Positions 1-6,049 of a DNA stretch of 32,010 nucleotides are shown in pieces. The notes under the pieces were generated by a model. The model ran no database searches and was not told the DNA's origin. It was given only the letters and a program-made list of their open reading frames with translations. The DNA is taken from positions 1-32,010 of the forward strand of contig JACRIR010000237.1 of NCBI GenBank assembly GCA_016215705.1. Reading direction: 5' to 3'. The translations under genes and the position numbers were made by a program. The DNA comes from Candidatus Poribacteria bacterium. Lineage in GTDB: Bacteria > Abyssobacteria > SURF-5. Numbering within the stretch: the stretch's first letter is position 1; every line of letters begins with the position of its first letter.

Positions 1-1
1 G

Positions 2-118
2 CCCCACGTTCTCCAATGGCTCAACGCGCTTGGCAAGACTCCATTATGTGCAGTAAAATACTTGGATGGACAAAGAAATGAAGGAAAAAAGAAAGCCGCG
101 GGTCGAAACTTCACATAA
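2..118 (+). CDS. C-terminal fragment of an unidentified protein (cut by left edge)
   Basis: An open frame enters from the left edge and runs 38 codons to TAA at 116-118. The peptide contains WLNALGKTPLCAVKYLDG and ends in a lysine-rich tail, KKKAAGRNFT. I do not recognise the family. The stop codon lies inside the first of two identical 11-bp half-sites (108-118), so the tail may belong to an element that ends at this junction. It could also be a chance open frame, because only 117 bases are visible. Confidence 0.35.
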   Translation, partial: PHVLQWLNALGKTPLCAVKYLDGQRNEGKKKAAGRNFT

Positions 119-161
119 TTCAGAACTTCACATAACACTATTTATGTTGAGCTCAACATAA
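108..161. repeat. Cluster of dif-like (Xer-type) recombination half-sites
   Basis: The 11-mer ACTTCACATAA occurs at 108-118 and again at 125-135, with a 6-bp spacer between. After another 6 bp (136-141) follows an inverted arm, TTATGTTGAGC (142-152), giving an 11-6-11 arrangement like a 28-bp XerC/XerD dif site. The CATAA/TTATG inner ends are typical of Xer arms. Positions 142-161 form a perfect 20-bp palindrome, TTATGTTGAGCTCAACATAA. An inverted arm TTATGTGCAGT also lies at 44-54. The geometry is seen directly; recombinase recognition is inference. Confidence 0.5.
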
Positions 162-344
162 GTAGTGGTTGTCCATAAGACAGTATGCGTGGCAAATCCA
201 CGCGAATCTCCTTATGACCTTGGACAATATGGACAAGAAATCTTGCCTGTCTTCGTCATCCATGAAGATTCTCTGCCGCGCATTGCCCCGCGCCGTAACA
301 TGATACACAGCGCCTCCGAATTGTATTCTCAGCGGTCTAGCCAT
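153..344 (-). pseudogene. Truncated RAYT (REP-associated Y1 transposase), N-terminal fragment
   Basis: The first 63 residues match the start of REP-associated tyrosine transposases of the Y1/IS200-like group: MARPLRIQFGGAVYHVTARG, then a DDEDRQDF segment and HAYCLMDNHY. The family's HUH motif normally reads NHxH. Here the first His is present but the frame leaves the family after NHY and stops, so the second catalytic His, the Tyr helix and most of a protein usually over 150 residues are missing. The break coincides with the dif-like half-site at 151-161, which suggests deletion or recombination there. The upstream side carries a CAAGACCTGACCCC motif at 377-390. The protein cannot be active, though the window is full of REP palindromes that an intact RAYT elsewhere might act on. 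Confidence 0.8.
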
Positions 345-374
345 GGCCGAATCCTATCATACATCTTGTCATAT

Positions 375-390
375 TGCAAGACCTGACCCC
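375..390. repeat. CAAGACCTGACCCC motif beside the RAYT start
   Basis: Positions 377-390 read CAAGACCTGACCCC, about 30 bp upstream of the RAYT fragment's start. A near-inverse copy, GGGGCCAGGTCTTG, lies at 2825-2838 with one mismatch. The two inverted copies bracket the DUF429 and HEPN-like genes. I recall this motif next to RAYT genes in other genomes, but that is memory and unchecked. Confidence 0.4.
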
Positions 391-480
391 AGAGGCCTGA
401 ATGTAAAATCATGTACCACCTTAGAATCTCTGCGAGGGCGGGAATCCATTCTTCTTGCAAGTTGGACGTATGGTAGCACG

Positions 481-1293
481 TCAGTCACCTTCCCTAGGAC
501 ACCAGATAGCTGCTGTAGTATCTCCGTAAGGAAAGGCCTTCCCATCGGTATACAGGGTTCCCACCCATGCACAGATTAGCGCGTCGAGGGTATCCTCGTA
601 CCGTTTTATTGCGGCGAGTGTCTTCACACTACCTGTCTTGGGCAACGGAAGATCCTCCAGGCCTAACTTATCTGCCAGCGCCATGCGGATGGCGTCAAAT
701 GTGCAAAGTAATGCATCGCTTCGTTCGCGTATTTCATAATCCGGCCAGTATCGGCGAGATTTGGACACTTTGTATTGAATGCGATATCGAGATCCGAGAA
801 GTGTTAGCAACGCCGGGTGCGGATACACCTCTACGAGACGGCGTCGAACGCCAGAATGTTCCAAAGTTGTGGCAACGGGATAGCCTTCTGCAGCAAATTC
901 ATCCGAAACGCGCTCTCCTATCCGTCCGGGACGTGACAGCCCCGGGCTGTGTGCCGAACAGCCCCGGCTACCGAACTTCTTCGATATTTGATTATCTGCT
1001 TCGCGACGACCACAAATGCCCTTTGTTGAGATGGGCATGTCGATCGTCACGATATCAACAGGCGCGTTTGCGAGACATTCAGCCGCATCAAGAAGCTCCT
1101 TCGCACAGGGAAGACTACCCCCGAAGCGCGGCGTGTTCCAGTCAACCGGAATGCCTCTTGCCCGTTCAAGAAAAGAGTCGTAGCTGGGCGCCACAGCCAC
1201 ACAGCGCCAGCCAAAACCGTTCCGGACTACAACTGCAACTCCGCTCGGTTCAGTCTCGGTCCACGCTGCATCAATGCCAAGGACAACATTCAT
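481..1293 (-). CDS. DUF429 family protein (predicted RNase H-like nuclease)
   Basis: A 270-residue protein with hallmarks of the DUF429/COG4923-like group, predicted to have an RNase H-like fold. The N-terminus reads GIDAAWTETEPSGVAVV with an early acidic residue, a central segment reads VTIDMPIS, then EVYPHPALL, and the C-terminus reads YEDTLDALICAWVG. Fold and likely divalent-metal catalysis are family knowledge; the substrate is unknown. The ATG at 1293 is preferred because GGAGG lies 8 bp upstream; a TTG five codons earlier would overlap that Shine-Dalgarno. It lies 213 bp downstream of the HEPN-like membrane protein on the same strand. Both sit between inverted RAYT-associated motifs, so they may be accessory cargo. 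A link to defence or nucleic-acid processing is inference. Confidence 0.8.
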   Translation of the reverse strand: MNVVLGIDAAWTETEPSGVAVVVRNGFGWRCVAVAPSYDSFLERARGIPVDWNTPRFGGSLPCAKELLDAAECLANAPVDIVTIDMPISTKGICGRREADNQISKKFGSRGCSAHSPGLSRPGRIGERVSDEFAAEGYPVATTLEHSGVRRRLVEVYPHPALLTLLGSRYRIQYKVSKSRRYWPDYEIRERSDALLCTFDAIRMALADKLGLEDLPLPKTGSVKTLAAIKRYEDTLDALICAWVGTLYTDGKAFPYGDTTAAIWCPREGD

Positions 1294-1506
1294 GTTATTG
1301 TCCTCCAACTTCTGAGAAAATGCGTGAGTTCAAGACTTGAATATGATGTCATTCACACCCCGCCTCCGCGAGATGTTCGAGAAAGGACATCTCAGAGGTG
1401 CTTTGCCACAGCTATGCCAACGCAAACGCTCAGACATGTCGGGCTTCTGGTCCGAGACGAACAGAAACACTAGAAGCGATGTCACTTGAACTGAATGTTC
1501 AGGGAA

Positions 1507-2787
1507 TCATCCTATTCTTATTGATCCGTAGCATGGGAACATCTTGCGAAAGTTCTCCTGAAGCATTGGATCAGCATTCAGATCAGCCGCGTATTGCTTG
1601 ACAGAATCTTCAAATTTCCCATGAAGGGTAAGGAGATCGACTTGGTAGCAACCAGCCGACATTTGTTGAACGAGGGGTACCCCGCTCGCTGAGAGTATGA
1701 AGCGATATTCGTGTGATTTCGTACGTGAATAGAGTCCGAATGAATGCAGGAGAGAATTGCGCAGTTGGTAGATGGTCTCTGCCTCTTCGGCGGAAATCGG
1801 CTGAAAATACTTGCAGATGAACGCTCTGAATCTCTGACCAACTTGTCCAGATTCGTCATCCCCTTCGTGAAACTTTCCCAGAAGATCAATTCCCGCAAGA
1901 ATGGCCATCCCACCGGGCCACAATGTCACATGACTTGTTTCGACATTGGTGTCATGATCCCGCTCGAGACAACGGCAAATATCCCTGCGCAATAGATATA
2001 ACACTCCATAGCTACGGGGAGAGGGAATGTGGTTTCGCGGGCTTTCAAAGAACAGGTCTGCTCTAACATCAAACATTTCCAAATCTTTATCGGAGGTGCG
2101 TGTAAGCCCTGCAAATTGTGAACGCCTCACGCCGCTCGGCACACTTGTGTTTCTCGTCATCTTTTCCCGAAAGCCAATCGTTCCTTTAACAAATTCCCCG
2201 TAGCGCTCTACATGACTGACGTGCATGCGCCAAAGAGCAAACGCCAGTCCCAAACTCACAGCAGACACTGGCACGAGTGGATACCAAGAAAAGGCGCCTC
2301 TCACGCGTACACCAAACAAGGTGATACTTACACCGCATACAATGGAAATTGCCGCGTTTCCACAAGCTTCCTTGATTACGTTAAGACGCTCGGCGTGTAA
2401 GCGCTCGTGAGGCGTTGCGATCTGATGAAATTGCGCCCACTTTTCGTAGAAGGTCGGGCGAGTCTCTGGTTTCTCCTCGCCAGAAGGATAAGTCTTCTTG
2501 CAGAATATCCCGCGAGTCTCTGATTTTTTCTTACCAGAGGGATGAGTCTTTAACAAGCAGCAGGTTTCTCCAAGATACTGAAGCGCAAATCCGACAATCC
2601 ACGAAGACCCAACGGCTTCAAGCCATAGCACTGATGTCATCTTGTCGAGGACATGAACAAGAGTATCAACCCCAAACAAACTTGCCAGCACGCATACTAT
2701 GAGAGCGCCGCCAGGAACTACCTTTCCGAACACATCTCGAAGCAGCAATTTGTCATAAAGGGCATTGAACAGTTCTCGCAGGTCCAT
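1507..2787 (-). CDS. Membrane protein with C-terminal HEPN-like RxxxxH motif
   Basis: About 426 residues. Hydrophobic segments lie near residues 24-42, 56-74, 147-164 and 172-189 (numbered from the upstream ATG), suggesting four membrane passes and a cytosolic C-terminal half. That half contains IYQLRNSLLHSFGLY, in which R345 and H350 form an Rx4H pattern like that of HEPN ribonucleases. A preceding segment, GGMAILAGIDLLGKF, looks like a conserved helix. I do not recognise a named family, and the HEPN reading rests on this motif and helical context only. Residues 82-117 are an 18-residue tandem duplication. The start at 2787 sits 6 bp after GGAGG; an ATG two codons upstream (2793) abuts the Shine-Dalgarno. 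Toxin, abortive-infection or structural roles are all possible. Confidence 0.65.
   Translation of the reverse strand: MDLRELFNALYDKLLLRDVFGKVVPGGALIVCVLASLFGVDTLVHVLDKMTSVLWLEAVGSSWIVGFALQYLGETCCLLKTHPSGKKKSETRGIFCKKTYPSGEEKPETRPTFYEKWAQFHQIATPHERLHAERLNVIKEACGNAAISIVCGVSITLFGVRVRGAFSWYPLVPVSAVSLGLAFALWRMHVSHVERYGEFVKGTIGFREKMTRNTSVPSGVRRSQFAGLTRTSDKDLEMFDVRADLFFESPRNHIPSPRSYGVLYLLRRDICRCLERDHDTNVETSHVTLWPGGMAILAGIDLLGKFHEGDDESGQVGQRFRAFICKYFQPISAEEAETIYQLRNSLLHSFGLYSRTKSHEYRFILSASGVPLVQQMSAGCYQVDLLTLHGKFEDSVKQYAADLNADPMLQENFRKMFPCYGSIRIG
2443..2550 (-). repeat. 54-bp in-frame tandem duplication inside the HEPN-like gene
   Basis: Two adjacent 54-bp units encode KTHPSGKKKSETRGIFCK and KTYPSGEEKPETRPTFYE, 18 residues each with nine identical positions. 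The duplication lies in the cytosolic loop after the second membrane segment and is charged and probably flexible. Divergence between the copies implies it is not recent. Confidence 0.8.
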
Positions 2788-2824
2788 TTTCATCCTCCCC
2801 CTTGTGCAGCGAAATCATTGTCGT

Positions 2825-2838
2825 GGGGCCAGGTCTTG
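2825..2838. repeat. Inverted partner of the RAYT-side motif
   Basis: GGGGCCAGGTCTTG is the reverse complement of the motif at 377-390 apart from one base. It lies upstream of the HEPN-like gene, so the pair faces inward around 391-2824. Confidence 0.4.
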
Positions 2839-2919
2839 AAATTTGAATTAAGCATCTCTCCGCAATACTAAACAGAGTCATCTACGGCGTTTGCTCCATT
2901 CCTTTGTTGGGTGAATCCT

Positions 2920-3501
2920 TCAGTATGACTGCCTTGACTTTGCTCTCTTCATACCCTGCAGATCGCCTATCCAAAAGACACTTGCTGAGTCTCCCATGAA
3001 ATGCAGAAGCAGTTTATGATCCTTGTTGTCAGCAACAAAAATCGGTTCTTCAATGTCATAAGGAATCATAGCCCAATAGATTTGCAGCTCCTCGGCGTTT
3101 GGCTTGCGGATTCTGTAAGGGCCACCTGTTTTCAGGTATCCTTCCATCGTCCTGCAAAAAGCAGAGATTTCCTCTTTGGTTCTAAAGACTGCTCCCTCAA
3201 GCGTCTGTACGCTGCCATTGCTCAATGGGATTACAAAATTCGCCGCAATCACCTTGTGATTCCTGAGCGACTCCATGTTCTTGATCTGAGCCCAAGGGAG
3301 CGGACCACACGTAACATTGCGACCAAACAGGTCATCCAACTTGACAGACGTCTGAGAGAAAACACGCTCCAGCTTCTTCTGAGCCTTCATATTTATCTCA
3401 TCCGACGCTTTAACATAGCGGATACCCGGCGGTATCTCGTCAGAAAAAGCGCTTGACGAGAACGTCATGACCAGCAAACACACTATCATGAATCTTTTCA
3501 T
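2920..3501 (-). CDS. Small exported protein of unknown function
   Basis: A 193-residue protein with a clear signal peptide: MKRF, then the hydrophobic run MIVCLLVMTF, then a small-residue cleavage region, SSSAFSDE. The ATG at 3501 is chosen because GGAGG lies 6 bp upstream and the signal peptide starts exactly there; longer in-frame starts would bury it. The mature part has no motif I recognise. It contains GRNVTCGPLPWAQ, a mixed alpha/beta segment, and an aromatic C-terminus (LLHFMGDSASVFWIGDL). Two cysteines remain in the mature part (VTCG and AFCR), so it could be a disulfide-bonded client of the redoxin encoded 101 bp upstream on the same strand. That partnership is inference from position. 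Confidence 0.75.
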   Translation of the reverse strand: MKRFMIVCLLVMTFSSSAFSDEIPPGIRYVKASDEINMKAQKKLERVFSQTSVKLDDLFGRNVTCGPLPWAQIKNMESLRNHKVIAANFVIPLSNGSVQTLEGAVFRTKEEISAFCRTMEGYLKTGGPYRIRKPNAEELQIYWAMIPYDIEEPIFVADNKDHKLLLHFMGDSASVFWIGDLQGMKRAKSRQSY

Positions 3502-3602
3502 AATCTTCCTCCAGCAAACTGTGCCTGAAGGCGTTTCGACCGCCGGATATTCTCGATTGAAATCCGTATCCATCCGGGTGTCTCCGCAGTTGGAACCGCG
3601 AA

Positions 3603-4214
3603 TCACTTAGTGACGGCTTGGAGTCGAGCAGGGGTGAGAGCATTGTCAGCTTTAAGCACGAACTCGATATTTTGGGTAAGCTCAAGTTCGAGATTCTCAA
3701 TTGTGCCGGTCCAGCTTTCATATATCGTGCCCTGCTGGTCTATGAGATAGAGTGTCGGGATCACGTGGGCGCGATAGGTGTCAAATATCTTCGATCCCTT
3801 ATCGTGGAGGATCGGGAGCGATGTCTTGATCTTTGCCATTATCTTCTGTGTTTTCTTTATGTCTCTGTCGTCATTTATGGCGAATACGGCAAGTCGCTCC
3901 TCGCCGAATGTCTCTGCCACCTTGCTGACTACGGGAAACTCCCGCAGACACGGCTTTCAGCCCGCGTTCCAGAACATCAGAAGCACCGGCCTGCCGCGGA
4001 ATTTGTCGAGCGAGATCGTCTCACCACTCAACGAGTTGAGCTGAAAGCCGGGAGCGTCAACGCCTGCTTTGAGAGGAGGCGGTGGGGGCGTTTTTGGCTC
4101 AAATGCGCCTCGCATCGCTATCGGAGTCCCAACCACCACTGAGACCATGGCCGCGCATGCAAGCACGAGCAAAAGGACTCCTGTCAGCCTTTCCTTCGAA
4201 ATCTTACGGTTCAT
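3603..4214 (-). CDS. TlpA-like thiol redoxin selenoprotein with UxxC active site
   Basis: Reading through one in-frame TGA at 3957-3959 gives a 203-residue protein. It has an N-terminal membrane anchor or signal (residues 10-29), a proline linker (PPPPP), and a thioredoxin-fold redoxin domain: APGFQLNSLSG, then FRGRPVLLMFWNAG, then U-K-P-C, LREFPVV, AVFAIND and VIPTLYLID with the conserved cis-Pro. The TGA (codon 86) falls exactly where TlpA/ResA proteins have the first catalytic Cys, and C89 completes the pair, so it is read as selenocysteine. A hairpin at 3929-3947 fits a bacterial SECIS. No other disruption exists on either side. The protein is probably periplasmic and membrane-tethered, acting as a thiol-disulfide oxidoreductase. 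It starts 15 bp after the Yip1-like gene's stop, so they form an operon. The alternative is a nonsense mutation at the catalytic Cys. Confidence 0.85.
3929..3947 (-). promoter_or_regulatory. SECIS-like hairpin downstream of the Sec UGA
   Basis: On the mRNA sense, CUGCGGG (3947-3941) pairs with CCCGUAG (3935-3929) through seven base pairs including one G-U, closing a five-base loop AGUUU (3940-3936). The stem begins 9 nt after the UGA and a G occupies the second loop position, 17 nt after the UGA. Bacterial SECIS elements lie within the coding region shortly after UGA and carry a G in the first two apical-loop bases, which SelB recognises. The fit is by eye, not by a folding program. Confidence 0.65.
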
Positions 4215-4229
4215 CGATCCCCACCTCTT

Positions 4230-5009
4230 TCACTGAATGGAAAGCCCGAAGAGAAAATCTTGTAAGGCTTCAACGCCGATCAAAGCCGCTATACATACAA
4301 GCCAGTAAAGAGCGGTTATTACGACAGCCTTGTTCCTCTGGACGCGAAGCAAACACTGCAACGAGATTGTCACGAGAACAAACGACCAGAGATGAAAAAG
4401 CTCGATTCGCCGGAGCAGAGGACCCAGCAATTGAGGATAACTGAACCCTCCCGCGAGTTCCAGAAGACCCGTTGGCAATTCGGCATAGAATGCACTGTAA
4501 TTTCCCGTCATCAGTGGAATGAAATACTTCAAGGAAACCCTTGTCAGCGCCGGCACGAATTCCGCGTAGGCCAGACAAGACGCGAGCGGAAAGAAGTTCG
4601 ATCTTGATCCGAAAATCTTCGCAATCACGAGAAGCGCACAAGCCATCATCAAAAGCACAACGATGGAGCCCAGAACTCCCCCAACAAAGTACAGTCCTGT
4701 TGAGAAGACAGCGGTAAAGACTTGGATGAAGGACAAGAACGACCCGTTGAACGGCACAGGTATTTCCTTGCCGAATTTCGAGAAGGCCATCACCATTATG
4801 ATGGACATCCTCAGGACAAATACAATGAGAACCCACAGCATGACGATAATGAGCGGCATGAGCCACTGTGGTTTTCGGGAAAGCTGTTCGAACGCTTTCG
4901 CAGGCGAGATCACCACTGCGCCCAGGCACTCGAGCCGCGAGAGTTCAATCGGCGGAGGCGCAATGTCTGGGGGTGACGCGCAGATTGCATCATTGAGCGG
5001 AGTTTCCAT
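4230..5009 (-). CDS. Yip1-like multi-pass membrane protein
   Basis: A 259-residue protein with a hydrophilic N-terminus followed by about five hydrophobic segments (LMPLIIVMLWVLIVFVL, the stretch after FSTGLYFVGG, LVIAKIF, the WSFVLVTISLQ region and VITALYWLVCIAALIGV). The early sequence CLGAVVISPAKAFEQLSRKPQWLMPL is characteristic of bacterial Yip1-domain proteins. Family function in bacteria is poorly defined and no catalytic residues are evident. The ATG at 5009 is chosen for the upstream AGGAGA. It is the first gene of the operon with the selenocysteine redoxin, and a TTGACA-type promoter lies about 80-105 bp upstream. Confidence 0.75.
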   Translation of the reverse strand: METPLNDAICASPPDIAPPPIELSRLECLGAVVISPAKAFEQLSRKPQWLMPLIIVMLWVLIVFVLRMSIIMVMAFSKFGKEIPVPFNGSFLSFIQVFTAVFSTGLYFVGGVLGSIVVLLMMACALLVIAKIFGSRSNFFPLASCLAYAEFVPALTRVSLKYFIPLMTGNYSAFYAELPTGLLELAGGFSYPQLLGPLLRRIELFHLWSFVLVTISLQCLLRVQRNKAVVITALYWLVCIAALIGVEALQDFLFGLSIQ

Positions 5010-5085
5010 CGGATTATCTCCTGTGGCGGTGTTGTCGCCGTGGTTCCGACAGCGGATATTTTTATTCGGTGGAAACCTTTGATTT

Positions 5086-5115
5086 ATGCTACACCACCGA
5101 CGCGCCACCTGTCAA
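5086..5115 (-). promoter_or_regulatory. Putative sigma-70-type promoter of the Yip1/selenoprotein operon
   Basis: A perfect -35 TTGACA (5115-5110) is separated by 18 bp from TAGCAT (5091-5086). The predicted transcript start near 5079 leaves a 70-nt leader before the ATG at 5009. The -10 matches only four of six consensus bases. Confidence 0.45.
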
Positions 5116-5372
5116 GCCTGCGGCGCTGACAAAGACCTCCTTGACCAATTTCCCCGTGAACCTTCATCATAATAATAGGCACAAAACCCTCAACGTTTTC
5201 CTCCCGCCCCCCTCTCTGCACTACCCAATATCAGAATCATGAATTCTTGTCGTGATTTTCTTTTCTTCTTCTTTCCCCAAATCCGTGTTAACCCGTGTCA
5301 ATCCGTGGATAAGAATGACTCTTTTTCTCTTTTTCTTCTTCTCCCCGAATCCGTGAAATCCGTAGGCTGAGC

Positions 5373-5397
5373 CCCGCGAAGTCCCGCGCTTCGCGGG
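5373..5397. repeat. Hairpin with CCCGCGAAG/CTTCGCGGG arms
   Basis: Nine-base perfect arms (5373-5381 and 5389-5397) enclose a seven-base loop. No T-tract follows, so this looks like a REP-type palindrome rather than a terminator. Confidence 0.6.
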
Positions 5398-5926
5398 ATT
5401 CCCAATGCTCTTTCTTTTGTTTGGTTGCGGCTTTGCCGCGCTGCGGTTCGGGTTCCTTTTCTTGGACAGCAGTGAAATTCTATCGTGATTTTCATCGACG
5501 TATGTCGTTTCTTCTTTTTGGGTTGCGGCCATGTCGCGCTGTGACCTCTGAGACCTCTGTGGCTGATCCTTCTTAGTGCTGTCATCCACAGCCGCCGGCA
5601 AGCAACGACCGCCGCGCGCAAACTTCCCTTTTCCCTGAATAGTTGCCGGAGGAGAACATCATGTACCAGAAAATACCGGTGGAACATGGCCGTACCTTGC
5701 ACGATTCTTGCTTCCTTGTCGCACGATGGGCGCCTCGGCCACCAGCATTAGGGATAGATGAACAGGGCCTGTAGTGGTATGATAAGAAAGGATTTGCCGT
5801 GACTCTGTCACTGTTCGATCCGCTGCTGCGGCTATAGGAACGAAGAAAAATGGATTCCCGCTCCGTGTTGAGGAGAGAAAAGGGGAAAGGAACAAGGAGA
5901 AGGGGGCTTGGGCATGGATAGCGAAT

Positions 5927-5957
5927 AAATCCCCCCTACCCCCCTTTGCAAAGGGGG
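5927..5957. repeat. C-rich REP with CCCCCTTTGCAAAGGGGG palindrome
   Basis: AAATCCCCCCTA is followed by an 18-bp perfect palindrome at 5940-5957. Related copies in both orientations lie at 28047-28206 inside a coding region, so this is a dispersed family. Confidence 0.75.
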
Positions 5958-6049
5958 AAAAAGCGGGTGGCTTTCGAGTCATTTATGGCTCTCTAGTCAT
6001 TTGCAATTCGTCTTGTTCGTGATCCAGAACCTTTCATGGAGTAATGAGA

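Larger units (their letters stand above)
5010..6049. other. Gene-poor intergenic region rich in degenerate repeats
   Basis: No convincing coding region is visible. Open frames here are low-complexity artefacts of pyrimidine runs (TTTCTTCTTCT tracts at about 5260-5345). The region holds CCGTG-rich repeat fragments (5282-5309), a hairpin (5373-5397), two GGTTGCGGCnnTGnCGCGCTG copies (5423-5443 and 5521-5541), an AGACCTCTGTGG fragment (about 5552-5563) and a C-rich REP (5927-5957). It separates a minus-strand operon from a plus-strand gene, so promoters for both must lie at its ends. Confidence 0.7.

Noticed and set aside
153-344. Functional transposase
   Set aside because: The second His of the HUH motif, the catalytic Tyr helix and most of the protein are absent.
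567-1340. Long plus-strand frame opposite the DUF429 gene
   Set aside because: The minus-strand frame matches a known family, and this frame is its antisense shadow.
3957-3959. Nonsense mutation or frameshift in the redoxin
   Set aside because: The frame is continuous on both sides, the stop sits exactly at the catalytic Cys position, and a SECIS-like hairpin follows. Selenocysteine is the simpler reading, though reads and sel genes were not checked.
5221-5982. Three minus-strand open frames
   Set aside because: They are low-complexity translations of pyrimidine tracts and REP fragments, with no recognisable domain and no ribosome-binding site.
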